Shown: positions 1 to 14,688, numbered from the stretch's first letter. The stretch: DNA of 64,000 nucleotides from Amblyomma americanum (GCF_052857255.1 NC_135504.1:147214121-147278120); one strand, 5' to 3'. The notes: generated by a model not told the origin, from the letters alone. Numbers and translations are program-made.

Positions 1-1312
1 GCTTTTCGCGCAGTTATAAGAGAAAAAGTTTTGACGCGTGTCACAGGGACACTTGTAAAACCGATGTGTTCAGATTTACCTCGTTTCGGACTAAAACAGC
101 TTGTTTCGTTGGATTAAGCACGAATACATGCTTTTCGCGCAGTTATAAGAGAAAAAGTTTTGACGCGTCTCACAGGGACACTTGTAAAACCGATGTGTTC
201 AGATTTAGCTCGTTTCGGTCTAAAACAACTTGTTTCGTTGTATTAAGCACGAATACATGCTTTTAGCGCAGTTATAAGAGAAAAAGTTTTGACGCGTTTC
301 ACAGGGACACTTGTAAAATCGATGTGTTCAGATTTAGCTCGTTTCGGTCTAAACCAACTTGTTTCGTTGTATTAAGCACGAATACATGCTTTTCGCGGAG
401 TTATAAGAGAAAAAGTTTTGACGCGTATCAGAGGAAGACTTGTAAAACTGATGTGTTGTGATTTAGCTCGTTTCGGTCTAAAACAGCTTGTTTCGTTGTA
501 TTAAGCACGAATACATGCTTTTGACGCGTATCACATGGACACTTGTAAAACCGATGTGTTCAGATCTAGCTCGTTTTAGTCTAAAACAGCTAGCTTGTTT
601 CGTTCTATTAAGCACGAATACATGCTGTTCGCGCAGTTATAAGAGAAAAAGTTTTGACGCGTGTCACAGGGACACTTGTAAAACCGATGTGTTCAGATTG
701 AGCTCATCTCGGTCTAAAACAGCTAGTTTCGTTGTATTAAGCACGAATACATGCTTTTCGCGCAGTTATAAGAGAAAAAGTTTTGACGCGTCTCACAGGG
801 ACACTTGTAAAACCGATGTGTTCAGATTTAGCTCGTTTCGGTCTAAAACAACTTCTTTCGTTGTAATAAGCACGAATACATGCTTTTAGCGCAGTTATAA
901 GAGAAAAAGTTTTGACGCGTGTCACAGGAACACTTGCAAAACCGATGTGTTCAGATTTAGCTCATCTCGGTCTATAACAGCTAGTTTCGTTGTATTAAGC
1001 ACGAATACATGCTTTTCGCGCAGTTATAAGAGGAAAAGTTTTGACGCGTATCACACGGACACTTGTAAAACCGATGTGTTCAGATTTAGCTCGTTTCGGT
1101 CTAAAACAACTTGTTTCGTTGTATTAAGCACGAATACATGCTTTTAGCCCAGTTATAAGAGAAAAAGTTTTGACGCGTATCAGAGGAACACTTGTAAAAC
1201 CGATGTGTTGTGATTTAGCTCATCTCGGTCTAAAACAGCTTGTTTCGTTGTATTAAGCACGAATACATGCTTTTCGCGCAGTTTTAAGAGAAAAAGTTTT
1301 GACGCGTATCAC

Positions 1313-2296
1313 ATGGACACTTGTAAAACCGATGTGTTCAGATCTAGCTCGTTTTGGTCTAAAACAGCTTGTTTCGTTGTATTAATCAAGAATACATGCT
1401 TTTCGCGCAGTTATAAGAGAAAAAGTTTTGACGCGTTTCACAGGGACACTGTAAAACCGATGTGTTCAGATTTAGCTCGCTTCGGTCTAAAACAACTTGT
1501 TTCATTGTATTAAGCACGAATACATGCTTTTAGCCCAGTTATAAGAGAAAAGGTTTGACGCTTATCACATGGACACTTGTAAAACCGATGTGTCTAAAAC
1601 AGCTAGTTCGTTGTATTAAGCACGAATACATGCTTTTCGCGCAGTTATAAGAGAAAAAGTTTTGACGCGTTTCACAGGGACACTTGTAAAACCGATGTGT
1701 TCAGATTTAGCTCGTTTCGGTCTAAACCAACTTGTTTCGTTGTATTAAGCACGAATACATGCTTTTCGCGGAGTTATAAGAGAAAAAGTTTTGACGCGTA
1801 TCACTTGGACACTTGTAAAACCGATATGTTCAGATCTAGCTCGTTTTGGTCTAAAACAGCTTGTTTCGTTGTATTAATCAAGAATACATGCTTTTCGCGC
1901 AGTTATAAGAGAAAAAGTTTTGACGCGTTTCACAGGGACACTTGTAAAACCGATGTGTTCAGATTTAGCTCGCTTCGGTCTAAAACAACTTGTTTCGTTG
2001 TATTAAGCACGAATACATGCTTTTAGCCCAGTTATAAGAGAAAACGTTTCACGCTTATCACATGGACACTTGTAAAACCGATGTGTCTAAAACAGCTAGT
2101 TCGTTGTATTAAGCACGAATACATGCTTTTCGCGCAGTTATAAGAGAAAAAGTTTTGACGCGTTTCACAGGGACACTTGTAAAACCGATGTGTTCAGATT
2201 TAGCTCGTTTCTGTCTAAACCAACTTGTTTCGTTGTATTAAGCACGAATACATGCTTTTCGCGGAGTTATAAGAGAAAAAGTTTTGACGCGTATCA
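1313..2296 (+). repeat. Tandem duplication of a 4-unit block (about 492 bp)
   Basis: The rare variant GTATTAATCAAGAATAC occurs at 1379 and 1871, and the short unit with GATGTGTCTAAAAC occurs at 1587 and 2080, each about 492-493 bp apart. The block therefore consists of three full units and one short unit, repeated side by side. The boundaries are approximate because neighbouring units are similar. Confidence 0.75.
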
Positions 2297-5200
2297 GAGG
2301 AAGACTTGTAAAACTGATGTGTTGTGATTTAGCTCGTTTCGGTCTAAAACAGCTTGTTTCGTTGTATTAAGCACGAATACATGCTTTTGACGCGTCTCAC
2401 AGGGACACTTGTAAAACCGATGTGTTCAGATTTAGCTCGTTTCGGTCTAAAACAACTTGTTTCGTTGTATTAAGCACGAATACATGCTTTTAGCGCAGTT
2501 ATAAGAGAAAAAGTTTTGACGCGTATCACATGGACACTTTTAAAACCGATGTGTTCAGATCTAGCTCGTTTAGGTCTAAAACAGCTTGTTTCGTTGTATT
2601 AAGCACGAATACATGCTGTTCGCGCAGTTATAAGAGAAAAAGTTTTGACGCGTGTCACAGGGACACTTGTAAAACCGATGTGTTCAGATTGAGCTCATCT
2701 CGGTCTAAAACAGCTAGTTTCGTTGTATTAAGCACGAATACATGCTTTTCGCGCAGTTATAAGAGAAAAAGTTTTGACGCGTATCACAGGAACACTTGTA
2801 AAACCGATGTGTTGTGATTTAGCTCGTTTCGGTCTAAAACAGCTTGTTTCGTTGTATTAAGCACGAATACATGCTTTTCGCGCAGTTATAAGAGAAAAAG
2901 TTTTGACGCGTGCCACAGGGACACTTGTAAAACCGGTGTTCAGATTTACCTCGTTTCGGACTAAAACAGCTTGCTTCGTTGTATTAAGCACGAATACATG
3001 CTTTTCGCGCAGTTATAAGAGAAAAAGTTTTGACGCGTATAACATGGACACTTGTAAAACCGATGTGTTCCGATCTAGCTCGTTTTGGTCTAAAACAGCT
3101 TGTTTCGTTGTATTAAGCACGAATACATGCTTTTCGCGCAGTTATAAGAGAAAAAGTTTTGACGCGTATCAGAGGAACACTTGTAAAACCGATGTGTTGT
3201 GATTTAGCTCATCTCGGTCTAAAACAGCTTGTTTCGTTGTATTAAGCACAAATACATGCTTTTCGCGCAGTTATAAGAGAAAAAGTTTTGACGCGTATCA
3301 CATGGACACTTGTAAAACCGATGTGTTCAGATCTAGCTAGTTTTGGTCTAAAACAGCTTGTTTCGTTGTATTAATCAAGAATACATGCTTTTCGCGCAGT
3401 TATAAGAGAAAAACTTTTGACGCGTTTCACAGGGATACTTGTAAAACCGATGTGTTTAGATATAGCTCATTTTGGTATAAAACCGCTTGTTTCGTTGTTT
3501 TAAGCAAGAATACGTGCTTTTCGCGTAGTTATAGAAGAAAAAGTTTTGACGCGTATTGGACTTGTAAAACCGATGTGTTCAGATTTAGCTCATCTCGGTC
3601 TAAAACAGCTTGTTTCGTTGTATTAAGCACGAATACATGCTTTTCGCGCAGTTATAAGAGAAAAAGTTTTGACGCGTATCAGAGGAAGGCTTGTAAAACC
3701 GATGTTTTGTGATTTAGCTCGTTTCGGTCTAAAACAGCTTGTTTCGTTGTATTAAGCACGAATACATGCTTTTCGCGCAGTTATAAGAGAAAAAGGTTTG
3801 ACGCGTATCACAAGGACACTTGTAAAACCGATGTGTTCAGATCTAGCTCGTTTTGGTCTAAAACAGCTTGTTTCGTTGTATTAAGCAAGAATACATGCTT
3901 TTCGCGCAGTTATAAGAGAAAAAGTTTTGACGCGTTTCACAGGGACACTTGTAAAACCGTAGTGTTCAGATTTAGCTCGTTTCGGTCTAAAACAACTTGT
4001 TTCGTTGTATTAAGCACGAATACATGCTTTTAGCCCAGTTATAAGAGAAAACGTTTTGAGGCTTATCACACGGACACTTGTAAAACCGATGTGTCTAAAA
4101 CAGCTAGTTCGTTGTATTAAGCACGAATACATGCTGTTCGCGCAGTTATAAGAGAAAAAGTTTTGACGCGTATCACAGGGACATTTGTAAAACCGATGTG
4201 TTCAGATTTAGCTCATCTCGGTCTAAAACAGCTAGTTTCGTTGTATTAGGCACGAATACATGCTTTTCGCGCAGTTATAAGAGAAAAAGTTTTGACGCGT
4301 ATCACGTGGATACTTGTAAAACCGATGTGTTTAGATATAGCTCGTTTTGGTATAAAACAGCATGTTTCGTTGTTTTAAGCACGAATACATGCTTTTCGCG
4401 CAGTTATAAGAGAAAAAGTTTTGACGCGTGTCACAGGGACACTTGTAAAACCGATGTGTTCAGATTTACCTCGTTTCGGACTAAAACAGCTTGTTTCGTT
4501 GGATTAACCACGGATACATGCTTTTCGCGCAGTTATAAGAGAAAAAAGTTTTGACGCGTATCACATGGACACATATAAAACCGATGTGTCCAGATTTAGC
4601 TCATTTCGGTCTAAAACAGCTTGTTTCGTTGTATTAAGCAAGAATACATGCTTTTCGCACAGTTATAAGAGAAAATGATTTGACGCGTTTCACAGGGACA
4701 CTTGTAAAACCGATGTGTTCAGATTTAGCTCGTTTCGGTCTAAAACAACTTGTTTCGTTGTATTAAGCACGAATACATGCTTTTCGCGCAGTTATAAGAG
4801 AAAAAGTTTTGAAGCGTGTCTCAGGGACACTTGTAAAACCGATGTGTTTAGATATAGCTCGTTTTCGTATAAAACAGCTTGCTTCGTTGTTTTAAGCAAG
4901 AATACGTGCTTTTTGCGTAGTTATAGAAGAAAAAGTTCTGACGCGTATTAGAGGGACTTGTAAAACCGATGTGTTCAGATATAGCTCGTTTCGGTCTAAA
5001 ACAGCTTGTTTCGTTGTATTAAGCACGAATACATGCTTTTAGCGCAGTTATAAGAGAAACAGTTTTGACGCGTATCACATGGACACTTGTAAAACCGATG
5101 TGTTCAGATCTAGCTCATCTCGGTCTAAAACAGCTAGTTTCGTTGTATTAAGCAAGAATACATGCTTTTCGCGCAGTTATAAGAGAAAAAGTTCTGACGC

Positions 5201-7398
5201 GTATTAGAGGGACTTGTAAAACAGATATGTTCAGATTTAGCTCATCTCCGTCTAAAACAGCTTGTTTCGTTGTATTAAGCACGAATACATGCTTTTCGCG
5301 CAGTTATAAGAGAAAAAGTTTTGACGCCTATCACAGGGACACTTGTAAAACCGATGTGTTCAGATCTAGCTCGTTTTGGTCTAAAACAGCTTGTTTCGTG
5401 GTAATAAGCACGAGTACATGCTTTTCGCGCAGTTATAAGAGAAAAAGTTTTGACGCGTATCACAGGGACACTTGTAAAACCGATGTGTTCAGATTTAGCT
5501 CGTTTCGGTCTAAAACAACTTGTTTTGCTGTATTAAGCACGAATAAATGCTTTTCGCGCAGTTTTAAGAGAAAAAGTTTTGACGCGTATCACGTGGATAC
5601 TTGTAAAACGGATGTGTTTAGATATAGCTCGTTTTGTTATAAAACCGCTTGTTTCGTTGTTTTAAGCAAGAATACGTGCTTTTCGCGTAGTTATAGAAGA
5701 AAAAGTTTTGACGCGTATTGGACTTGTAAAACCGATGTGTTCAGATTTAGCTCATCTCGGTCTAAAACAGCTTGTTTCGTTGTATTAAGCACGAATACAT
5801 GCTTTTCGCGCAGTTATAAGAGTAAAAGTTTTTACGCGTATCAGAGGAAGACTTGTAAAACTGATGTTTTGTGATTTAGCTTGTTTCGGTCTAAAACAGC
5901 TTGTTTCGTTGTATTAAGCACGAATACATGCTTTTCGCGCAGTTATAAGAAAAAGTTTTGACGCGTATAACATGGACACTTGTAAAACCTATGTGTTCAG
6001 ATTTAGCTCATTTCGGTCTAAAACAGCTTGTTTCGTTGTATTAAGCAAGAATACATGCTTTTCGCGCAGTTATAAGAGAAAAAGTTTTGACGCGTGTCAC
6101 AGGGAAACTTGTAAAACCGATGTGTTCAGATCATGCTCGTTTTGGTGTAAAACAGCTTGTTTCGTTGTATTAAGCACGAATACATGCTTTTAGCGCAGTT
6201 ATAAGAGAAAAAGTTTTGACGCGTATCACATGGACACTTGTAAAACCGATGTGTTCAGATCTAGCTCGTTTTGGTCTAAAACAGCTTGTTTCGTTGTATT
6301 AAGCACGAATACATGCTGTTCGCGCAGTTATAAGAGAAAAAGTTTTGACGCGTGTCACAGGGACACTTGTAAAACCGATGTGTTAGGATTTAGCTCATCT
6401 CGGTCTAAAACAGCTAGTTTCGTTGTATTAAGCACGAATACATGCTTTTCGCGCAGTTATAAGAGAAAAAGTTTTGACGCGTATCAGAGGAACACTTGTA
6501 AAACCGATGTGTGGTGATTTAGCTCGTTTCGGTCTAAAACAGCTTGTTTCGTTGTATTAGGCAAGAATACATGCTTTTAGCGCAGCTATAAGAGAAAAAG
6601 TTTTGACGCGTGTCACAGGGACACTTGTAAGACCGGTGTTCAGATTTACCTCGTTTCGGACTAAAACAGCTTGTTTCGTTGGATTAAGCACGAATACATG
6701 CTTTTCGCGCAGTTATAAGAGAAAAAAGTTTTGACGCGTATCACATGGACACATTTAAAACCGATGTTTTCAGATTTAGCTCGTTTCGGTCTAAAATAGC
6801 TTGTTTCGTTGTATTAAGCAAGAATACATGCTTTTCGCACAGTTATAAGAGAAAATGATTTTACGCGTTTCACAGGGACACTTGTAAAACCGATGTGTTC
6901 AGATTTAGCTCGCTTCGGTCTAAAACAACTTGTTTCGTTGTATTAAGCACGAATACATGCTTTTAGCCCAGTTATAAGAGAAAACGTTTTGACGCTTATC
7001 ACATGGACACTTGTAAAACCGATGTGTCTAAAACAGCTAGTTCGTTGTATTAAGCACGAATACATGCTGTTCGCGCAGTTATAAGAGAAAAAGTTTTGAC
7101 GCGTATCACGTGGATACTTGTAAAACCGATGTGTTTAGATATAGCTCGTTTTGGTTTAAAACAGCATGTTTCGTTGTTTTAAGCACGAATACATGCTTTT
7201 CGCGCAGTTATAAGAGAAAAAAGTTTTGACGCGTGTCACATGGACACATTTAAAACCGATGTGTTCAGATTTAGCTCGTTTCGGTCTAAAACAACTTGTT
7301 TCGTTGTATTAAGCACGAATACGTGCTTTTCGCGCAGTTATAAGAGAAAAAGTTTTGACGCGTATCACATGGACACTTGTAAAACCGATGTGTTCAGA

Positions 7399-8432
7399 TC
7401 TAGCTCGTTTCGGTCTAAAACAGCTTGTTTCGTTGTATTAAGCACGAATACATGCTTTTCGCGCAGTTATAAGAGAAAAAGTTTTGACGCGTATCAGAGG
7501 AAGACTTGTAAAACCGATGTGTTCAGATATAGCTCGTTTCGGTCTAAAACAGCTTGTTTCGTTGTATTAGGCACGAATACATGCTTTTAGCGCAGTTATA
7601 AGAGAAACAGTTTTGACGCGTATCACATGGACACTTGTAAAACCGATGTGTTCAGATCTAGCTCGTTTCGGTCTAAAACAGCTTGTTTCGTTGTATTAAG
7701 CAAGAATACATGCTTTTCGCGCATTTATAAGAGAAAAAGTTTTGACGCGTGTCACAGGGACACTTGTAAAACCGATGTGTTCAGATTTACCTCGTTTCGG
7801 ACTAAAACAGCTTGTTTCGTTGGATTAAGCACGGATACATGCTTTTCGCGCAGTTATAAGAGAAAAAAGTTTTGACGGGTATCACATGGACACATTTAAA
7901 ACCGATGTGTCCAGATCTAGCTCGTTTCGGTCTAAAACAGCTTGTTTCGTTGTATTAAGCACGAATACATGCTTTTCGCGCAGTTATAAGAGAAAAAGTT
8001 TTGACGCGTATCAGAGGAAGACTTGTAAAACCGATGTGTTCAGATATAGCTCGTTTCGGTCTAAAACAGCTTGTTTCGTTGTATTAGGCACGAATACATG
8101 CTTTTAGCGCAGTTATAAGAGAAACAGTTTTGACGCGTATCACATGGACACTTGTAAAACCGATGTGTTCAGATCTAGCTCGTTTCGGTCTAAAACAGCT
8201 TGTTTCGTTGTATTAAGCAAGAATACATGCTTTTCGCGCATTTATAAGAGAAAATGTTCTGACGCGTTTCTCAGGGACACTTGTAAAACCGATGTGTTCA
8301 GATTTAGCTCGTTTCGGTCTAAAACAACTTGTTTCGTTGTATTAAGCACGAATACATGCTTTTCGCGCAGTTATAAGAGAAAAAGTTTTGAAGCGTGTCA
8401 CAGGGACACTTGTAAAACCGATGTGTTTAGAT
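7399..8432 (+). repeat. Tandem duplication of a 4-unit block (517 bp)
   Basis: The variant GTATTAGGCACG falls at equivalent points near 7560 and 8077. The surrounding variant series (GATCTAGCTCG, AGAGGAAGAC, GATATAGCTCG, then GAGAAACAG) repeats exactly 517 bp later. The length is four units plus one base. The right end is approximate. Confidence 0.75.
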
Positions 8433-9898
8433 ATAGCTCGTTTTCGTATAAAACAGCTTGCTTCGTTGTTTTAAGCAAGAATACGTGCTTTTCGCGTAGT
8501 TATAGAAGAAAAAGTTCTGACGCGTATTAGAGGGACTTGTAAAACCGATGTGTTCAGATTTAGCTCATCTCGGTCTAAACAGCTTGTTTCGTTGTATTAA
8601 GCACGAATACATGCTTTTCGCGCAGTTATAAGAGAAAAAGTTTTGACGCGTATCAGAGGAAGACTTGTAAAACCGATGTGTTCAGATATAGCTCGTTTCG
8701 GTCTAAAACAGCTTGTTTCGTTGTATTAAGCACGAATACATGGTTTTAGCGCAGTTATAAGAGAAAAAGTTTTGACGCGTATCACATGGACACTTGTAAA
8801 ACCGATCTGTTCAGATCTAGCTCGTCTCGGTCTAAAACAGCTAGTTTCGTTGTATTAAGCAAGAATACATGCTTTTCGCGCAGTTATAAGAGAAAAAGTT
8901 CTGACGCGTATTAGAGGGACTTGTAAAACAGATATGTTCAGATTTAGCTCATCTCGGTCTAAAACAGCTTGTTTCGTTGTATTAAGCACGAATACATGCT
9001 TTTCGCGCAGTTATAAGAGAAAAAGTTTTGACGCCTATCACATGGACACTTGTAAAACCGATGTGTTCAGATCTAGCTCGTTTTGGTCTAAAACAGCTTG
9101 TTTCGTTGTAATAAGCACGAATACATGCTTTTCGCGCAGTTATAAGAGAAAAAGTTTTGACGCGTATCACAGGGACACTTGTAAAACCGATGTGTTCAGA
9201 TTTAGCTCGTTTCGGTCTAAAACAACTTGTTTTGCTGTATTAAGCACGAATAAATGCTTTTCGCGGAGTTTTAAGAGAAAAAGTTTTGACGCGTATCACG
9301 TGGATACTTGTAAAACGGATGTGTTTAGATATAGCTCGTTTTGTTATAAAACCGCTTGTTTCGTTGTTTTAAGCAAGAATACGTGCTTTTCGCGTAGTTA
9401 TAGAAGAAAAAGTTTTGACGCGTATCAGAGGAAGACTTGTAAAACCGATGTGTTGTGATTTAGCTTGTTTCGGTCTAAAACAGCTTGTTTCGTTGTATTA
9501 AGCACGAATACATGCTTTTCGCGCAGTTATAAGAAAAAGTTTTGACGCGTATAACATGGACACTTGTAAAACCTATGTGTTCAGATTTAGCTCATCTCGG
9601 TCTAAAACAGCTTGTTTCGTTGTATTAAGCAAGAATACATGCTTTTCGCGCAGTTATAAGAGAAAAAGTTTTGACGCGTGTCACAGGGAAACTTGTAAAA
9701 CCGATGTGTTCAGATCTTGCTCGTTTTGGTGTAAAACAGCTTGTTTCGTTGTATTAAGCACGAATACATGCTTTTAGCGCAGTTATAAGAGAAAAAGTTT
9801 TGACGCGTATCACATGGACACTTGTAAAACCGATGTGTTCAGATCTAGCTCGTTTTGGTCTAAAACAGCTTGTTTCGTTGTATTAAGCACGAATACAT

Positions 9899-12214
9899 GC
9901 TGTTCGCGCAGTTATAAGAGAAAAAGTTTTGACGCGTGTCACAGGGACACTTGTAAAACCGATGTGTGGTGATTTAGCTCGTTTCGGTCTAAAACAGCTT
10001 GTTTCGTTGTATTAAGCAAGAATACATGCTTTTAGCGCAGCTATAAGAGAAAAAGTTTTGACGCGTGTCACAGGGACACTTGTAAGACCGGTGTTCAGAT
10101 TTACCTCGTTTCGGACTAAAACAGCTTGTTTCGTTGGATTAAGCACGAATACATGCTTTTCGCGCAGTTATAAGAGAAAAAAGTTTTGACGCGTATCACA
10201 TGGACACATTTAAAACCGATGTGTCCAGATTTAGCTCGTTTCGGTCTAAAACAACTTGTTTCGTTGTATTAAGCACGAATACGTGCTTTTAGCGCAGTTA
10301 TAAGAGAAAAAGTTTTGACGCGTATCACATGGACACTTGTAAAACCGATGTGTTCAGATCTAGCTCGTTTCGGTCTAAAACAGCTTGTTTCGTTGTATTA
10401 AGCAAGAATACATGCTTTTCGCGCATTTATAAGAGAAAAAGTTTTGACGCGTGTCACAGGGACACTTGTAAAACCGATGTGTTCAGATTTACCTCGTTTC
10501 GGACTAAAACAGCTTGTTTCGTTGGATTAAGCACGGATACATGCTTTTCGCGCAGTTATAAGAGAAAAAAGTTTTGACGGGTATCACATGGACACATTTA
10601 AAACCGATGTGTCCAGATTTAGCTCGTTTCGGTCTAAAACAGCTTGTTTCGTTGTATTAAGCAAGAATACATGCTTTTCGCACATTTATAAGAGAAAATG
10701 ATTTGACGCGTTTCACAGGGACACTTGTAAAACCGATGTGTTCAGATTTAGCTCGTTTCGGTCTAAAACAACTTGTTTCGTTGTATTAAGCACGAATACA
10801 TGCTTTTCGCGCAGTTATAAGAGAAAAAGTTTTGAAGCGTGTCACAGGGACACTTGTAAAACCGATGTGTTTAGATATAGCTCGTTTTCGTATAAAACGG
10901 CTTGCTTCGTTGTTTTAAGCAAGAATACGTGCTTTTCGCGTAGTTATAGAAGAAAAAGTTCTGACGCGTATTAGAGGGACTTGTAAAACCGATGTGTTCA
11001 GATTTAGCTCATCTCGGTCTAAACAGCTTGTTTCGTTGTATTAAGCACGAATACATGCTGTTCGCGCAGTTATAAGAGAAAAAGTTTTGACGCGTGTCAC
11101 AGGGACACTTGTAAAACCGATGTGTGGTGATTTAGCTCGTTTCGGTCTAAAACAGCTTGTTTCGTTGTATTAAGCAAGAATACATGCTTTTAGCGCAGCT
11201 ATAAGAGAAAAAGTTTTGACGCGTGTCACAGGGACACTTGTAAGACCGGTGTTCAGATTTACCTCGTTTCGGACTAAAACAGCTTGTTTCGTTGGATTAA
11301 GCACGAATACATGCTTTTCGCGCAGTTATAAGAGAAAAAAGTTTTGACGCGTATCACATGGACACATTTAAAACCGATGTGTCCAGATTTAGCTCGTTTC
11401 GGTCTAAAACAACTTGTTTCGTTGTATTAAGCACGAATACGTGCTTTTAGCGCAGTTATAAGAGAAAAAGTTTTGACGCGTATCACATGGACACTTGTAA
11501 AACCGATGTGTTCAGATCTAGCTCGTTTCGGTCTAAAACAGCTTGTTTCGTTGTATTAAGCAAGAATACATGCTTTTCGCGCATTTATAAGAGAAAAAGT
11601 TTTGACGCGTGTCACAGGGACACTTGTAAAACCGATGTGTTCAGATTTACCTCGTTTCGGACTAAAACAGCTTGTTTCGTTGGATTAAGCACGGATACAT
11701 GCTTTTCGCGCAGTTATAAGAGAAAAAAGTTTTGACGGGTATCACATGGACACATTTAAAACCGATGTGTCCAGATTTAGCTCGTTTCGGTCTAAAACAG
11801 CTTGTTTCGTTGTATTAAGCAAGAATACATGCTTTTCGCACATTTATAAGAGAAAATGATTTGACGCGTTTCACAGGGACACTTGTAAAACCGATGTGTT
11901 CAGATTTAGCTCGTTTCGGTCTAAAACAACTTGTTTCGTTGTATTAAGCACGAATACATGCTTTTCGCGCAGTTATAAGAGAAAAAGTTTTGAAGCGTGT
12001 CACAGGGACACTTGTAAAACCGATGTGTTTAGATATAGCTCGTTTTCGTATAAAACGGCTTGCTTCGTTGTTTTAAGCAAGAATACGTGCTTTTCGCGTA
12101 GTTATAGAAGAAAAAGTTCTGACGCGTATTAGAGGGACTTGTAAAACCGATGTGTTCAGATTTAGCTCATCTCGGTCTAAACAGCTTGTTTCGTTGTATT
12201 AAGCACGAATACAT
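9899..12214 (+). repeat. Tandem duplication of a 9-unit block (1,158 bp, two copies)
   Basis: Copies run 9899-11,056 and 11,057-12,214. Each starts with a GCTGTTCGCGCAG unit followed by the TGTGGTGATTTAGC variant, then the shortened GTAAGACCGGTGTTCAG unit, and later the GACGGGTATC and GAAAATGATTTG variants, in the same order at 1,158-bp offset. I saw no more than a few differences between copies in the parts compared, so the duplication is recent relative to unit divergence. Confidence 0.85.
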
Positions 12215-14688
12215 GCTTTTCGCGCAGTTATAAGAGAAAAAGTTTTGACGCGTATCAGAGGAAGACTTGTAAAACCGATGTGTTCAGATATAGCTCGTTT
12301 CGGTCTAAAACAGCTTGTTTCGTTGTATTAAGCACGAATACATGGTTTTAGCGCAGTTATAAGAGAAAAAGTTTTGACGCGTATCACATGGACACTTGTA
12401 AAACCGATCTGTTCAGATCTAGCTCATCTCGGTCTAAAACAGCTAGTTTCGTTGTATTAAGCAAGAATACATGCTTTTCGCGCAGTTATAAGAGAAAAAG
12501 TTCTGACGCGTATTAGAGGGACTTGTAAAACAGATTTAGCTCATCTCGGTCTAAAACAGCTTGTTTCGTTGTATTAAGCACGAATACATGCTTTTCGCGC
12601 AGTTATAAGAGAAAAAGTTTTGACGCCTATCACATGGACACTTATAAAACCGATGTGTTCAGATCTAGCTCGTTTTGGTCTAAAACAGCTTGTTTCGTTG
12701 TAATAAGCACGAATACATGCTTTTCGCGCAGTTATAAGAGAAAAAGTTTTGACGCGTATCACAGGGACACTTGTAAAACCGATGTGTTCAGATTTAGCTC
12801 GTTTCGGTCTAAAACAACTTGTTTTGCTGTATTAAGCACGAATAAATGCTTTTCGCGGAGTTTTAAGAGAAAAAGTTTTGACGCGTATCACGTGGATACT
12901 TGTAAAACGGATGTGTTTAGATATAGCTCGTTTTGTTATAAAACCGCTTGTTTCGTTGTTTTAAGCAAGAATACGTGCTTTTCGCGTAGTTATAGAAGAA
13001 AAAGTTTTGACGCGTATTGGACTTGTAAAACCGATGTGTTCAGATTTTGCTCATCTCGGTCTAAAACAGCTTGATTCGTTGTATTAAGCACGAATACATG
13101 CTTTTCGCGCAGTTATAAGAGTAAAAGTTTTGACGCGTATCAGAGGAAGACTTGTAAAACCGATGTGTTGTGATTTAGCTTGTTTCGGTCTAAAACAGCT
13201 TGTTTCGTTGTATTAAGCAGGAATACATGCTTTTCGCGCAGTTATAAGAAAAAGTTTTGACGCGTATAACATGGACACTTGTAAAACCTATGTGTTCAGA
13301 TTTAGCTCATCTCGGTCTAAAACAGCTTGTTTCGTTGTATTAAGCAAGAATACATGCTTTTCGCGCAGTTATAAGAGAAAAAGTTTTGACGCGTGTCACA
13401 GGGAAACTTGTAAAACTGATGTGTTCAGATCTTGCTCGTTTTGGTGTAAAACAGCTTGTTTCGTTGTATTAAGCACGAATACATGCTTTTAGCGCAGTTA
13501 TAAGAGCAAAAGTTTTGACGCGTATCACATGGACACTTGTAAAACCGATGTGTTCAGATCTAGCTCGTTTTGGTCTAAAACAGCTTGTTTCGTTGTATTA
13601 AGCACGAATACATGCTGTTCGCGCAGTTATAAGAGAAAAAGTTTTGACGCGTGTCACAGGGACACTTGTAAAACCGATGTGTTTAGATATAGCTCGTTTT
13701 GGTATAAAACAGCTTGCTTCGTTGTTTTAAACAAGAATACGTGCTTTTCGCGTAGTTAGAGAAGAAAAAGTTCTGACGCGTATTAGAGGGACTTGTAAAA
13801 CCGATGTGTTCAGATTTACCTCGTTTCGGACTAAAACAGCTTGTTTCGTTGGATTAAGCATGGATACATGCTTTTCGCGCAGTTATAAGAGAAAAAAGTT
13901 TTGACGCGTATCACATGGACACATTTAAAACCGATGTGTCCAGATTTAGCTCGTTTCGGTCTAAAACAGCTTGTTTCGTTGTATTAAGCAAGAATACATG
14001 CTTTTCGCACAGTTATAAGAGAAAATGATTTGACGCGTTTCACAGGGACACTTGTAAAACCGATGTGTTCAGATTTAGCTCGCTTCGGTCTAAAACAACT
14101 TGTTTCGTTGTATTAAGCAAGAATACATGCTTTTAGCCCAGTTATAAGAGAAAACGTTTTGACGCTTATCACATGGACACTTGTAAAACCGATGTGTCTA
14201 AAACAGCCAGTTCGTTGTATTAAGCACGAATACATGCTGTTCGCGCAGTTATAAGAGAAAAAGTTTTGACGCGTATCACAGGGACATTTGTAAAACCGAT
14301 GTGTTCAGATTTAGCTCATCTCGGTCTAAAACAGCTAGTTTCGTTGTATTAAGCACGAATACATGCTTTTCGCGCAGTTATAAGAGAAAAAGTTTTGACG
14401 CGTATCACGTGGATACTTGTAAAACCGATGTGTTTAGATATAGCTCGTTTTGGTTTAAAACAGCATGTTTCGTTGTTTTAAGCACGAATACATGCTTTTC
14501 GCGCAGTTATAAGAGAAAAAAGTTTTGACGCGTGTCACATGGACACATTTAAAACCGATGTGTTCAGATTTAGCTCGTTTCGGTCTAAAACAACTTGTTT
14601 CGTTGTATTAAGCACGAATACGTGCTTTTCGCGCAGTTATAAGAGAAAAAGTTTTGACGCGTATCACGTGGTTACTTGTAAAACCGAT

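Noticed and set aside
14..22. TATAAG in each unit as a promoter
   Set aside because: The match is short, no start element or downstream gene accompanies it, and it repeats simply because the unit does. It could support low-level satellite transcription but is not evidence of it.
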